NCBI GenBank assembly: GCA_949987705.1
Contig: OX465281.1
Span: 28,752,942-28,816,941 of the forward strand
Reading direction: 5' to 3'
Source: Thereva unica
Lineage: Eukaryota > Arthropoda > Insecta > Diptera > Therevidae
DNA length: 64,000 nucleotides
Notes under the pieces: model-generated
What the model saw: the letters and a program-made list of their open reading frames with translations, nothing else
The model's database searches: none
What the model was told of the DNA's origin: nothing
Position numbers and translations under genes: made by a program
In this document: positions 1-9,729 of the stretch, in pieces
How positions within the stretch are numbered: position 1 is the stretch's first letter
How the letters are laid out: each line of letters opens with the position of its first letter

Positions 1-25
1 CATTGGTATTGGCTTCTTCAGTCAT
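1..25 (-). CDS. First codons of a tandem paralog of the four-TM protein gene (partial)
   Basis: On the minus strand an ATG at 25-23 opens a reading frame beginning M-T-E-E-A-N-T-N. The complete gene at 5629 begins M-T-E-E-N-D-N. The DNA just upstream of both starts (26-155 here, 5630-5750 there) is nearly the same, so this is a duplicated gene start and not chance. The rest of the gene lies left of the window, so its length and integrity cannot be judged. The function would be that of the relative at 4646-5629. Confidence 0.6.
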
Positions 26-155
26 TTTATTTATTTTTTTAATTAAAACTAATAATCGGTACAAAAAAAACTAACGATTAATAAAATTTAATCAAAAATG
101 ACATTTCATTGCGTGGCTATAGTGATTGGTACTGCATTATCTACTAGTTGGAAAT
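26..155 (-). promoter_or_regulatory. Duplicated 5' UTR/promoter region of the four-TM gene pair, copy 1
   Basis: This stretch aligns with 5630-5750 with few differences, including the shared words AACTAATAATCGGT and TTGCGTGGCTATAGTGATTG. Both lie directly upstream of a start codon on the minus strand. Whether they drive transcription is inference from position. Conservation ends near 155, where the two copies diverge. Confidence 0.45.
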
Positions 156-1225
156 TTACCTTACCAACGAAATGCCTGGTGGAAAAATACAAATCGAGCC
201 TCCTTCTTTTAAAAGTTGGCCCCCAGTCCAGACGAGACATATATTTTCTGTCTTGACATGTTTTCTGTCTTGACATCTTTCAGTCTTGCAATATGTCTAG
301 TGCGAACCTTAAAAATCTTCATGTCAAGACTTGGGGACAGAAATCAGGGCATAGCGATGTCAATTCAATTCATTTATTCGACTTCAATGAACATTAACAC
401 ATTTTGGTGTAAACTAATCAGGCCGATTATACAACCCGCCGGATATACTGCGGCAGGAGATCATCCCATTCGCGTTCAATCCGTATTTGAAAATATTTGT
501 ATTATAGAGTCCGACGGAACACTGCGTTATCGATATCGATCCGCAATGAAACTGCAATTTCACCACTAGCTGTCATATGTAACGCAGTACAGTGCATAAA
601 AATGCAAGTATAGTCGTGAATGTGACAATAGTATTAAATACTAACAATAATATTACAAGAAAATATACATACCAGTATGCATAAGAACATGGTATCACTG
701 CTGTTCCAGAGCTGACAAGAATGATACAACTGATTTGTGGCAACTAAAGTACAAAACAAAAAACGTTCCGCTGCTTTTACAAAAACTTTATCTTTAATTT
801 TTTATTTTACCAATATCTGCGCCATCTATGTACAAATTTAAATAAATTGTAAATATTTTCCTGCTGGTTTGGTAGAATTTGTTTATATGGCATCACTTAA
901 TTGCTATCATGGCTGTCGCTGTCAGTTACTTGGTTGAAGCAGTGTGGAAAGTTCCTTTTTGTTGTTGTTAAAACCCAAAATGTTAAACGAAATAAAGTGG
1001 TAAATTGTGAAATATTGTTGTCATTGAATTGTGAAATGTGTTTGTGTTTTGGTTGTGTGCAGCTCATTAGGCGGTAATCTTTACGAAATTCATCAGCTTA
1101 AGTTGTTAAATTCCAAAATGTGTAACGAAATAAAGTGGAAACTAAATTTAGTCAGTAACTGTCAACTTTAGCTACCTCGTGAAAAGACTAAATCGCACTG
1201 CAATACCGACCTTTCCAATAATTTA
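156..1225. other. No gene recognised; AT-rich sequence
   Basis: An open frame of about 117 codons at 216-569 has no recognisable motif and no splice or repeat support, so it is not called. Two near-copies of a short AAATG-TTAAACGAAATAAAGTGG-like string (about 979 and 1117) suggest a small old duplication. Nothing else stands out. Confidence 0.5.
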
Positions 1226-2224
1226 GGGCCTGTGTGAATTGGGACTAAGGGCCTGTGTGAATTCAATGACTAAAATTTAGTGTCGATAATACAGTATTTA
1301 GTCTTTTGGCGAGGAGACTAAATTTTTTGACAGTTGACTAAATTGATGTTGAATTCGTTTCAAAATAGTTCAATACAATGGAAAATAAAGTGAAGATCTA
1401 ATAGGCTGTTGTCAATAATGATATCTTCTGCATCTATAAATCTAGTTGCTTACTGTATAACAAAACATATACTATAAATTATAAAAGTAAAAACTATTGT
1501 CAATTGAATTTAGTCATCAACTGAATTCACACAGCAAACTAAATTTTGCAGTTTTTGTCGTTAATGTAGGGAATTGCTGTGTGAATTCATTTGATGACTA
1601 AGGGCCTGTGTGAATTCAATGACTAAAATTTAGTGTCGGTAATACAGTATTTAGTCTTTTGGCGAGGAGACTAATTTTTTTGACAGTTGACTAAATTGAT
1701 TTTGAATTTATTTCAAAATAGCTCAATTCAACAGAAAACAAAGTGGAGAAATAATAGATTGTTTTCAATAATGATATCTTCTACATCCATATATTTAGCT
1801 GCTTACTGTATAAAAAGCATTTACTATAAATTATAAAAGTAAAAATTATTGTCAATTGAATTTAGTCATCTAGTGAATTCACACAGCAATTCCCTACATT
1901 AACGACAAAAACTGCAAAATTTAGTTTAGTCATCAATTTAGTCACAATTCACACAGGCCCTAAATTCAATTGGCAATAGTTTTTACTTTTATAATTTATA
2001 GTACATGTTTTGTTATACAGTAAGCAACTAAATTTATAGATGCAGAAGATATCATTATTGACAACAGCCTATTAGTTATTCACTTTATTTTCCATTGTAT
2101 TGAACTATTTTGAAACAAATTCAACATCAATTTAGTCAACTGTCAAAAAATTTAGTCTCCTCGCCAAAAGACTAAATACTGTATTATCGACACTAAATTT
2201 TAGTCATCGAATTCACACAGGCCC
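1226..2224. mobile_element. Nested MITE cluster 1 (Harbinger-like, TTA target site)
   Basis: The outer element starts at 1226 and ends at 2224 with the 15-bp terminal inverted repeat GGGCCTGTGTGAATT and is flanked by TTA on both sides (1223-1225, 2225-2227). Inside it are further copies of the same element: a truncated inverted one beginning at 1249, and a complete inverted one at 1602-1960 flanked by TAA on both sides. No transposase is encoded. TIRs starting GGGCC with a 3-bp TTA/TAA duplication fit Tourist/PIF-Harbinger MITEs; superfamily assignment is inference from these ends. Confidence 0.8.
1602..1960 (-). mobile_element. Complete inner MITE copy, 359 bp
   Basis: This unit begins GGGCCTGTGTGAATT and ends with its inverse. 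TAA is present at 1599-1601 and 1961-1963. The sequence on either side joins to GATGAC-TAA-ATTCAATTG, which is found uninterrupted in other copies (for example near 6050 and 6425), so the empty site is known. It is inverted relative to its host copy. Confidence 0.85.
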
Positions 2225-2263
2225 TTAGTTTAGCCGCAATTTAGCCACTATTCGCACAGGCCC
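2225..2263. mobile_element. Diverged end of an older related MITE
   Basis: The sequence ends TTCGCACAGGCCC, a diverged form of the terminal repeat TTCACACAGGCCC, and holds TTTAGCC words where the young copies have TTTAGTC. It looks like the right end of an older relative into which cluster 1 inserted. Its left end was not found. Confidence 0.4.
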
Positions 2264-2789
2264 TATGTATGTAATAGGTAAATTTGTTTGTGTTTAATTG
2301 GGTTCATGATTTTTGTTTTTTTTCTTGTTATTTTGTAAACGAGTGAGAAGGCAACTTCCGTTTCATATGGCAGTCCTTGTTGTCGATGCCGACAGCTGTA
2401 AATGAGTTAGAAGGCAACTTCCGTTTCGTGCAACTGTCCTTGTGTTCGTTTCTGTTTTTTGAATTCACTAGTACCTGCTCGAATCAATTCAAAATCCCCG
2501 GAACGAGAACAAGGAAGTTTCACTTCAAAAAACATTTAAAAAACGCTTTTATTTTAAAATGAACTAAAAAGAAAAGTAAAGTGCGAATTGGCCTTAAATG
2601 GTTTCAATTACAGTCCTTACGACGAATATTTGGCAGGAACGAGGAAAACTAAAAACGCAAGTTTTACGTCATTACGACCAAAACTCAAATATAGGGTCTC
2701 TATCATCAACGGATTATTGGAAAAAGCTAAATTTTAGGACAAATTATTGGCAAGATAGGCAGAGCATTTCGAGGAACTACTATTAATTA
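2264..2789. other. No gene recognised
   Basis: A string like GGCAACTTCCGTTTC occurs twice about 62 bp apart (about 2350 and 2412). Short open frames at 2377 and 2598 carry no motif. Nothing further is supported. Confidence 0.4.
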
Positions 2790-3490
2790 ACCCAGAGCAG
2801 GGCACATTGGCACTCGAAATGTACAAAACATGAACGGGGACAGAATAGAAGTTTCAATGATAGTATGACAATACAGCATACCTGCGAGGCGGAGGGGAAA
2901 CTATTACAAAACTACATGGAAGTAACAGGGAGAATCTCAGACCCTCTGTGTTGCAGCAACTATAACAAAAGGTAATGATACATCGGCCGAAATCAGAAGA
3001 TGAATATCACCGGCTAATAAATACTACTTTGGCTTGACAAGGTGCGGAACGGAACCCGGCAAAGATAGTGCTGGGGAAAGTCAAGAAAACGGAGACCAGG
3101 GGCCAGTTCACGCAATTCGACGTCGACTGAAAACGACACGAACCGCGTCCTAAAACCTTATTATGGTTAACTGTAGTACACTTTTTTCGTTCAAAAACTC
3201 CGTGGTTAACTACAACATATTAGCATAACTTTTTGAAGTTCAAAAACTCCCATGGTTAACCATAGTAAGGTTTTTGAACGCGGTTCGTGTCGTTTTCAGT
3301 CGACGTCGAATTGCGTGAACTGGCCCCAGGTCGGCCTAAGAAAAGATATAGACAAGGTCGAGGAAGGCTTAAGATAATAAAGAAGAAGAAAATGTAAAAT
3401 AAGGGTCAAGGATCGACAATCTTGGAGGCGAACGCTGAAGGAAGCCAAGCCCAACAATAGGTTAGTAAAGCTGCTGATGATAATGACGAA
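2790..3490 (+). pseudogene. Degraded LINE ORF2 C-terminal remnant, split by a foldback element
   Basis: Pieces of plus-strand translation on both sides of the insertion at 3099-3327 resemble the tail of non-LTR retrotransposon ORF2: a G-R-P-K-K-R stretch just after the insertion and an R-Q-S-W-R-R-T-L-K-E-A motif near 3415-3450, the usual region downstream of the RT in many insect LINEs. Stops and frame changes are frequent. Clade cannot be assigned. Confidence 0.45.
3099..3327. repeat. Foldback element, 229 bp
   Basis: The two ends are long inverted repeats. The outer ~50 bp (starting GGGGCCAGTTCACGCAATTC) are essentially perfect, and imperfect pairing continues through TATGGTTAAC-like blocks toward the centre. 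No protein is encoded. It interrupts a LINE remnant. A clear target duplication could not be fixed because the flanks share only AG. Confidence 0.75.
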
Positions 3491-3834
3491 TTTTATCGTC
3501 ACACCTTAAAATGGCATCACAGTATTTTAGTTGAAAAGCTACACCTATGACTCAAAAGTTGCACTAAAATTTTAACTATCCAAGACAATCCAAATGGTTC
3601 GCTGAATGGCACATAACACCATCTTGCTGATATGAATAGGCCTGAATAAAGATACCAAGAAATTTTTGCAAATAATCATATTCCATAGAAATGTAACGAC
3701 CGTCATTGTTAGTAACATTGCATCCGACCTCATTTTTAGGATTCAGCAAAAACTATCCTAACCATTCCACAAGATACTACAGGACAGACTGGTATGATGC
3801 ACGAACAACTCCAGAAAAGAGTTAAGGCTCAAAC

Positions 3835-3992
3835 AGAATCAATTCCTCGCGTCCGCTCCGCTGGTTTTTTCTTTGACGTTCCGTCCGCCATTGATTCTGG
3901 CTACCGCTATGTTCGTCTCATGCAAAGTTTATGGAAACGTCAAATTTTCAACTTTTAAAAACGGACGGAACGGATCGCTTCTGTTTGCGCCT
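3835..3992. mobile_element. Short MITE, 158 bp, TTA target duplication
   Basis: The terminal inverted repeats are AGGCTCAAACAGAA on the left and the inverse of AGGCGCAAACAGAA on the right, with GGACGGAACGGA-type inner pairing. TTA flanks both ends (3832-3834, 3993-3995). It is non-coding. The TTA duplication points to a Harbinger-like MITE, but the ends differ from the 1226/5980 family. Confidence 0.6.
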
Positions 3993-4645
3993 TTAGGCGT
4001 AGATATCTGAATCTAAAATGAGCCCCCAGATTTAGTAAAATGTCCAGCTTTAGCACTCTGCTAGCCTACCGGTATCGGTATCTTAGACTATGTAAAATCC
4101 GAGAGGTTCTTGTTCCGATTTAGATATTCGATCATGGAAGTGAGCGTTCTGCCGCAGGGGTATTATTTAGAAGTCACTTGAATAAAACAGTGTCTTGCTG
4201 TTTGCAGTTTTTTTTCTTCACTTTTCTGACTACTAACTTACCGACTAGAATTTCCTGCCCACTATTGCACTCAATAGAATCTTTAGCCTTTCGCATAAAA
4301 AACTCCTTGGCAATCGGACTCTGTTGAAACCTACCTACCAAATAAACCCCTTGCCCTTGATGGTCGATAACCTCACCCAGAGTTCCTGCGGCAAGAATCT
4401 ATGTCGAAATCTTCTTCATGGAGCAAGACTTGTAGCTTATCCGAGCCACAGCTTTGCCTAGGATTGTTTTTCGAGTACTTTATTTTCCAAGAGTGATTAG
4501 CTTCTCTACAGCAGGAGTTTTGCTTGGTTGCCGTTGCACACGCCATCTCCAAAGTTGCTGATACATTGACATCTGAGCTTGTTGTGTTGTTACGTCTGCT
4601 AGATGTATGTTCGCGGAAAAATATATGCTGTTACCACGTGATTTG

Positions 4646-5629
4646 CTAATTGGTCCTTTTTGTTAGGTAGTTCGTGTATGCTTCCGAAGCGTGAATACTT
4701 GTGTATTTAGGCTGCACATAGTTAAGGCGAAAGTAGAAGGAAATTTATTCGGGAAAATCTGCTGCATTTTAAATAGCAAAAGCAGCGCTAAACTTCCACA
4801 TATAAGGCTCATCAATTTCTTACCCTTGCAGGGATATTTTTGGTATTTCGAACCAAAACTACTGCGTATATGAAGCGCCATTGTACTGCACCAGGAAAAA
4901 ATATACTTTAATAAACAAATTAAACATGAAATTAAAGCTACCCAAATATATATATTGTAAGTTATTTATACTTACAAAATTTATATTAATTTACGTTAAT
5001 TAGTCACCGTACCTCTTAGTCCAAAATTTTGTGATATTTCATAGTATTCAGACAAAAGCAACCATACACACCAATAAAAATGCGCGAAAGTAACTGAAAT
5101 AAGCAAAGCCAATCGACAATAGATCCACACCTTCTCAATCACAAACAATTTATGATTACCAATAAAAACTGATAAGAAAAACCATAAAACTGGTATAACC
5201 ATTCCAGTTATTAGGCTGGTCATCATTGTAAACGGTAGTATATACCTCGTGATATCATAAAATGACATCCACTCTATAACCCACGATATTGGTTCGAGTA
5301 CAAGCCATGGAAGCAGCAGCTTCCAACTGATCCTTACAGCACCGGCTATAAGGAAGAAACTGGCAACTGTTAAAGCAGGCCAATAGTAGTAAGTGAAAGG
5401 GCAGTAAATAGTATTCAAAGGGTCTGTAATGAAGTATTGGTAAAAACTACACAGGTAAAATAAAACGAAATGGCTATCTACCTTCACGATGACAGTAGGA
5501 GAGTGCTAACAATCCAAAGAAATAAAGTCCTTGGCAAAAAATTGTGCAGAATCCAATTATAATGCATCCAATACGAAGGGGAATGAAGCAGAGCACTTTT
5601 TTGTCCCAGTTATCGTTTTCTTCAGTCAT
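4646..5629 (-). CDS. Four-transmembrane protein, probably DUF4728 family (4 exons)
   Basis: Exons on the minus strand are 5629-5482, 5423-5013, 4885-4824 and 4711-4646. Coding length is 687 nt, an exact multiple of three, giving 228 residues and a TAG stop at 4648-4646. All junctions obey GT-AG and the phases agree; introns are 58, 127 and 112 nt. The protein starts M-T-E-E-N-D-N and has an early C-F-I-P-L-R-I-G-C-I-I-I-G segment, the kind of opening seen in insect DUF4728/LAPTM-like tetraspan proteins. Four hydrophobic spans follow: about residues 15-45, 60-85, 100-140 and 160-195. The C-terminus is polar. If the last two introns are not removed, exon 2 runs on to a stop at 4996 and gives a shorter protein. 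Substrate or partners are unknown; a membrane location is secure. A tandem paralog starts at position 25. Family assignment is from pattern memory, not a search. Confidence 0.72.
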
Positions 5630-5750
5630 TTTTATTTAATTAAAACTAATAATCGGTAAAAAAAACTAACGATTATAAAAATTTAATAAAAAATGACATT
5701 TTATTGCGTGGCTATAGTGATTGCTTCTATTCTACATTATCTCCTAGCTG
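5630..5750 (-). promoter_or_regulatory. Duplicated 5' UTR/promoter region, copy 2
   Basis: This is the counterpart of 26-155, directly upstream of the four-TM start codon at 5629. Its conservation between copies suggests either a recent duplication or retained regulatory function. Confidence 0.45.
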
Positions 5751-5824
5751 CACACAACAAAACCCTACATTAACGACAAAAACTGCAACACCTTGGTCGA
5801 TATCGCAGTTCTATCTGTATTGCA

Positions 5825-5979
5825 CAATTCACAATTCCGTTTTATTTTTTTTCTAAGCTCTTTATATTTCTCTTTGTGTGCCAGTGTTCTCTGAGGTTTC
5901 CGCATTGCTCGGTACGCAGCATTTTTACGTTCAGTTGCCAGCTTGCATTCATTATCGAAACAGTCGTTCGTTGGAATTA
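5825..5979 (-). pseudogene. LINE ORF2 remnant (post-endonuclease linker)
   Basis: Minus-strand translation contains E-C-K-L-A-T-E-R-K-N-A-A-Y-R-A-M, a segment typical of the linker between endonuclease and reverse transcriptase in RTE/CR1-like non-LTR elements (acidic-Cys followed by a Lys/Arg-rich helix). It abuts the MITE cluster at 5980. The endonuclease part of the same kind of ORF lies on the other side of the cluster at 7123-7461, same strand, in the right order. A related stretch of DNA recurs at about 46741-46810. Confidence 0.6.
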
Positions 5980-7119
5980 GGGCCTGTGTGAATTGGGACT
6001 AAGGGCCTGTGTGTCGTTAATGTAGGAAATTGCTGTGTGAATTCGTTTGATGACTAAATTCAATTGACAATAATTTTTACTTTTATAATTTATAGCATAT
6101 GCTTTTTATGCAATAAGCACCTAAATAAATGGATGTAGAAAATATCACTATTGACAACAGGCTATTAGTTCTTCACTTTATTTTCCGTTGTATTGAACTA
6201 TTTTGAAATAAATTCACCCTCAATTTAGTCAACTGTCAAACAATTTAGTCTCCTCGCCAGAAGACTAAATACTGTATTATCGACACTAAATTTTAGTCAT
6301 CGAATTCACACAGGCCCTTAATTGATGACTAAGGGCCTGTGTGAATTGGGACTAAATTGATGACTAAACTAAATTTTGCAGTTTTTGTCATTAATGAAGG
6401 GAATTGCTGTGTGAATTCATTTGATGACTAAATTCAATTGACAATAGTTTTTACTTTTATAATTTATAGTATATTTTTTGTTATACAGTAAGCAACAAAT
6501 TTATGGATGCAGAAGATATCATTATTGACAGCAGCCTATTAGTTCTTCACTTTATTTTCCATTGTATTGAACTATTTTGAAACAAATTCAACATCAATTT
6601 AGTCAACTGTCAAAAAATTTAGTCTCCTCGCCAAAAGACTAAACACTGTATTATCGACACTAAATTTTAGTCATCGAATTCACACAGGCCCTAAACTAAA
6701 TTTTGCAGTTTTTGTCGTTAATGTAGGGATTTGCTGTGTGAATTCATTTGATGACTAAGGGCCTGTGTGAATTGGGACTAAATTTATGACTAAACTAAAT
6801 TTTGCAGTTTTTGTCGTTAATGTAGGTAATTGCTGTGTGAATTCATTTGATGACTAAATTCAATTGACAATAGTTTTTACTTTTATAATTTATAGTATAT
6901 GCTTACTGTATAACAAAAGCAACTAAATTTATAGATGCAGAAGATATCATTATTGACAACAGCCTATTAGATATTCACTTTATTTTCCATTGTATTGAAC
7001 TATTTTGAAACGAATTCAACATCAATTTAGTCAACTGTCAAAAAATTTAGTCTCCTCGCCAAAAGACTAAATACTGTATTATCGACACTAAATTTTAGTC
7101 ATCGAATTCACACAGGCCC
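5980..7119. mobile_element. Nested MITE cluster 2 (same family as 1226-2224)
   Basis: TTA at 5977-5979 and 7120-7122 flanks the composite. Left ends (GGGCCTGTGTG) occur at 5980, 6003, 6333 and 6759; right ends occur at 6317, 6691 and 7119. There are thus four left ends and three right ends, so one right half was lost by recombination or deletion. 6003-6317 has an internal deletion next to its left end. The target of the whole cluster is an RTE/CR1-like LINE remnant. Confidence 0.8.
6333..6691 (+). mobile_element. Complete inner MITE copy, 359 bp, with perfect TAA duplication
   Basis: TAA is at 6330-6332 and 6692-6694. Removing the unit gives GATGAC-TAA-ACTAAATT, which exists uninterrupted inside this same copy at about 6360-6375. 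The host of the insertion is therefore another copy of the same element. Confidence 0.85.
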
Positions 7120-7122
7120 TTA

Positions 7123-7461
7123 GTAGTACTATTGGCAGTATTTTTAAGGTGGATCCAGCTCTCGTCGACGCCAAGCAACTCATCCCTAGGACTTACTCTT
7201 TTTAGCGCTAGTTCTAACGCATGACCGTAGCTGTTTCTGGCAATTTCATTGAGTAGTACAGCTGTGTTGATTCGATCCTGATCAGTGGATACAAAACATT
7301 TGAACGTTGTAATACGCTCTCGGAGCACCATACCAACAAGATCCGAGTCGAAGTTGGCACCTCGGTACGTTTGTACCTTTATCATACCCGAAGGATGGCG
7401 GCGGTCGGCGTTTGGTTGCGAGTGGTTCCATCAGGAGATACCCGGGTGGCTTTATGGATAT
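7123..7461 (-). pseudogene. LINE endonuclease remnant (RTE/CR1-like)
   Basis: Minus-strand translation in two frames shows I-H-K-A-T-R-V-S-P-D-G-T-T-R-N-Q, then T-Y-R-G-A-N-F-D-S-D followed by L-V-G-M-V-L-R-E-R-I. These match the C-terminal half of apurinic-type LINE endonucleases (W-x-S-P-D-G-x-T-x-N-Q, then R-G-x-x-x-D-S-D-H-x-L-V). The catalytic His after S-D has been lost and the frame changes, so it is dead. It continues across the solo LTR to about 8050. Confidence 0.65.
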
Positions 7462-7965
7462 TGTTACGTTTTTACGGCTTAACGGATTCGTAGGATTAAT
7501 TAAGGAATACACCTTTTAAATACTTACACAAAAACTTACTTATTAAAAACCAAATACAATTCAATAACAAACACAATTCTTAAAGTTCACTGTTATGACT
7601 TGCAATTTAATATTTTAGACTATTAAATTCTATTTATCGTTTTTCAAAACACTTTTCAATCGCCACTTTTCGCTTTAGGTCACTTCAAACCAAAACTGAC
7701 CGTAAATGCCATTGGCACTGCATTTATAGATCGACGTTATCCCTATGTCCAACTTCTGGAGCATTCGACGATTTTCTATACCGTGGTGGAATATTCTTTC
7801 CTTCCAGCAAGTTTGAGAAGCTTTGTCTTTAATTACCTTTCGTTCCAATTCTAACTAATAGATGGCATGTTAGTTTAGTACATAAATCGTTAAATAAAAT
7901 TCTAACTAAATCGATACAAATAACAGTTCATTCAACTATTAACAGATGGCGCATAAATCATCACA
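7462..7965 (-). mobile_element. Solo LTR, 504 bp, target duplication ATAT
   Basis: Read on the minus strand it begins TGTGATGA and ends CGTAACA, and it is flanked by ATAT at 7458-7461 and 7966-7969. The LINE endonuclease reading continues on both sides. A TATAAATGCAGTG core-promoter-like word lies near 7715-7730, and a similar block (TATAAATGCAGTGGC) occurs at 11173-11187, so a relative may be there. No internal retroelement sequence remains. A 4-bp duplication fits Gypsy/mdg1-type elements. Confidence 0.7.
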
Positions 7966-7969
7966 ATAT

Positions 7970-8241
7970 CCAAGACCAAGTTCTTACTTACTACCATCTC
8001 TATAACTCTTTGTCCATTGTGATTAATGTTTTCATACAAGCTGTGGGTGCCGACATATTGCCATGTTCTCGTTACAAAATATATTTATTTAAATATTCCA
8101 AATCAAAACAACTTAAAAATATAGCAAAAAACAGGAGGGTTTTTATCCACATTTGATATGTCAGACGCCAGTGAAAGTAATGTGTAAAGTGTCACCCTAT
8201 CATTTCCTTTACCATCATAATTCATAATGAAAGTTACCATC
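7970..8241 (-). other. LINE remnant edge and unassigned repeat
   Basis: The first ~80 bp continue the LINE endonuclease reading of 7123-7461 upstream of the solo LTR. From about 8185 a GTGTCACCC...GAAAGTTACCATCA string resembles 24757-24797, so it belongs to a dispersed repeat in which the foldback element at 8242 sits. Confidence 0.35.
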
Positions 8242-8401
8242 AAGGTGAATTTACATATCCAACATTTTTCTATCATTCCCCACTTTTTAAATATTACAAC
8301 AAATCAGAAACAATTTGATGTCGCAGAAATTGTTTCTGATTTATAGAAATATTAAAAAAGGACGGTGCGACAGAAAAACGTGGGATATTTAAATTCACCT
8401 T
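8242..8401. repeat. Foldback MITE, 160 bp
   Basis: The ends AAGGTGAATTTA and TAAATTCACCTT-like pair, with imperfect pairing inward. The centre is a perfect 16-bp inverted repeat (8301-8316 with 8327-8342, AAATCAGAAACAATTT) around a 10-nt loop. The whole unit can fold into one hairpin. No coding potential is seen. Confidence 0.7.
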
Positions 8402-8473
8402 CTTAATGTGTGTCGCAGGTGAAAAACGGGAAAAAAGGTTCGCGCCTGTGCTACGATAGCTCAGTACAGAACT

Positions 8474-8889
8474 AATAGGGAACCTTACTGGAAATTTCCT
8501 CCGCTAGGGGCGCCAATGTATTATAACGTAAACATGAAGTGACATTTATTTTCGCCTGTCAGACAGTTCTTGATTATTGCGATTTTTTGGGTACTCAATG
8601 ATAAATTCTTATATTCTTATAAATATGCATCAGTGTTGTGTATTTGGATGCAATTATATTAAGGGATCCTTTATTTTCTAAAGACCAAAAACTACGGAAA
8701 CTATGGGTAATAGCTGTGCGTTGCAAAAAGTTTAAGGGTTTAAGGAAGATTATGTTAAAGAAGTATTTGAGACAGATCAATAGATGAATATTAATATTTT
8801 TGTTGCTGTTTCTGTTATATTTTTATTGTTTGTTTACGTTATACTTCGGTGGCGCCATCTGAGTTTACCTTTGCGTAAGATTCCCTATT
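8474..8889 (+). mobile_element. TIR element with THAP-domain remnant (P-superfamily-like), 416 bp
   Basis: The ends AATAGGGAACCTTAC and the inverse of AATAGGGAATCTTACG pair, and a second paired block (GGCGCCA, then TATAACGTAAACA) follows inside each end. From 8625 the plus strand reads M-H-Q-C-C-V-F-G-C-N and, after a one-base frame change near 8680, K-D-Q-K-L-R-K-L-W-V-I-A-V. That is the start of a THAP zinc finger (C-x-C pair, then the L-R-x-x-W helix). THAP domains are found in P-element transposases and host proteins. The rest of the transposase is missing. Confidence 0.5.
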
Positions 8890-9729
8890 GCAATTCTTTA
8901 AAATAAATCAGGTTTATGTCGAGACTATTCGACTACCGAGGTGTCAAATACGGATGAACTAACATCGCATTCTAGTTGTGAATTAAGAAAGCAGAAGGTG
9001 AACAGGTGAAACTGAATGGATGAAGTATGTACACAAACATTTTGAGAAAAAGTATTATTGCAATAGCAAGAAATGTTTAGTATCAAAAGGGCGAGTGAAT
9101 TAAATTGGATAAAAGAAAAGGTTTCGTTGTGCACAGAAGTAATATCGAATTCCCATGTTGTTATTGACACAAGATACCGCGCTGAGTCTAGAAACTTCGT
9201 TCGCTTGTGGATTTTCTGTTGACGTAACATTTTGTTGGTGTTGAGCCCCTGAAGGTTGAAGATCATGATCAGCCATATGATTTTCCTGGGTATTCACTGA
9301 CGAAGTTTCCATCTTTATATCTACGCGAGCCTAAATGCGAAGATTTTACTAATTTTTTACTTGTCTGATGTGTTCCAGTTGTCATCAGTAATCAATGTAA
9401 GCGTAACGTACTGCGTAAAAATTTGCAACTTAGAACATGATGAAAATTTAAACAATAGAAATAGAACCAGCAACAATGATATGAACCTATGACTTAATTA
9501 GGCGATATCTTCGCGAACTCCCGCCTTGTTCCCATTTTACATCTATGTCGGAGTGGAGAGAGTTGAATCGCACCGAATACCAAAGTTTCACCATTAACTT
9601 AAAATATGTACAACTTCGTGGATAAGCCAATTCTAAACAATTTCCTCGTGCGTCATGTAAAGTGTACCTTATTTTATCCGCGTCTATTTTGTGCCACAAG
9701 TCAGCTTGACCTGTGTGTCCAATCGATCT
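8890..9729. other. No gene confidently recognised
   Basis: A minus-strand frame at 9312-9100 opens M-E-T-S-S-V-N-T-Q-E-N-H and is low in hydrophobics, a little like a retroelement Gag N-terminus, but no motif supports this. The rest is unassigned. Confidence 0.3.

Noticed and set aside
4996..5487. Single-exon reading of the four-TM gene starting M-K-V-D-S
   Set aside because: A 58-bp intron with good GT-AG signals links the DNA after 5423 to an upstream exon with a start codon duplicated elsewhere; the resulting phases all fit.
5980..7119. CRISPR-like or satellite array from the repeated GGGCCTGTGTGAATT strings
   Set aside because: The strings are terminal inverted repeats of nested MITEs with TTA/TAA duplications; spacing is irregular and the genome is eukaryotic.
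9100..9312. Minus-strand frame M-E-T-S-S-V-N as a retroelement Gag start
   Set aside because: Only composition suggests it; no motif, LTR or downstream pol was found.
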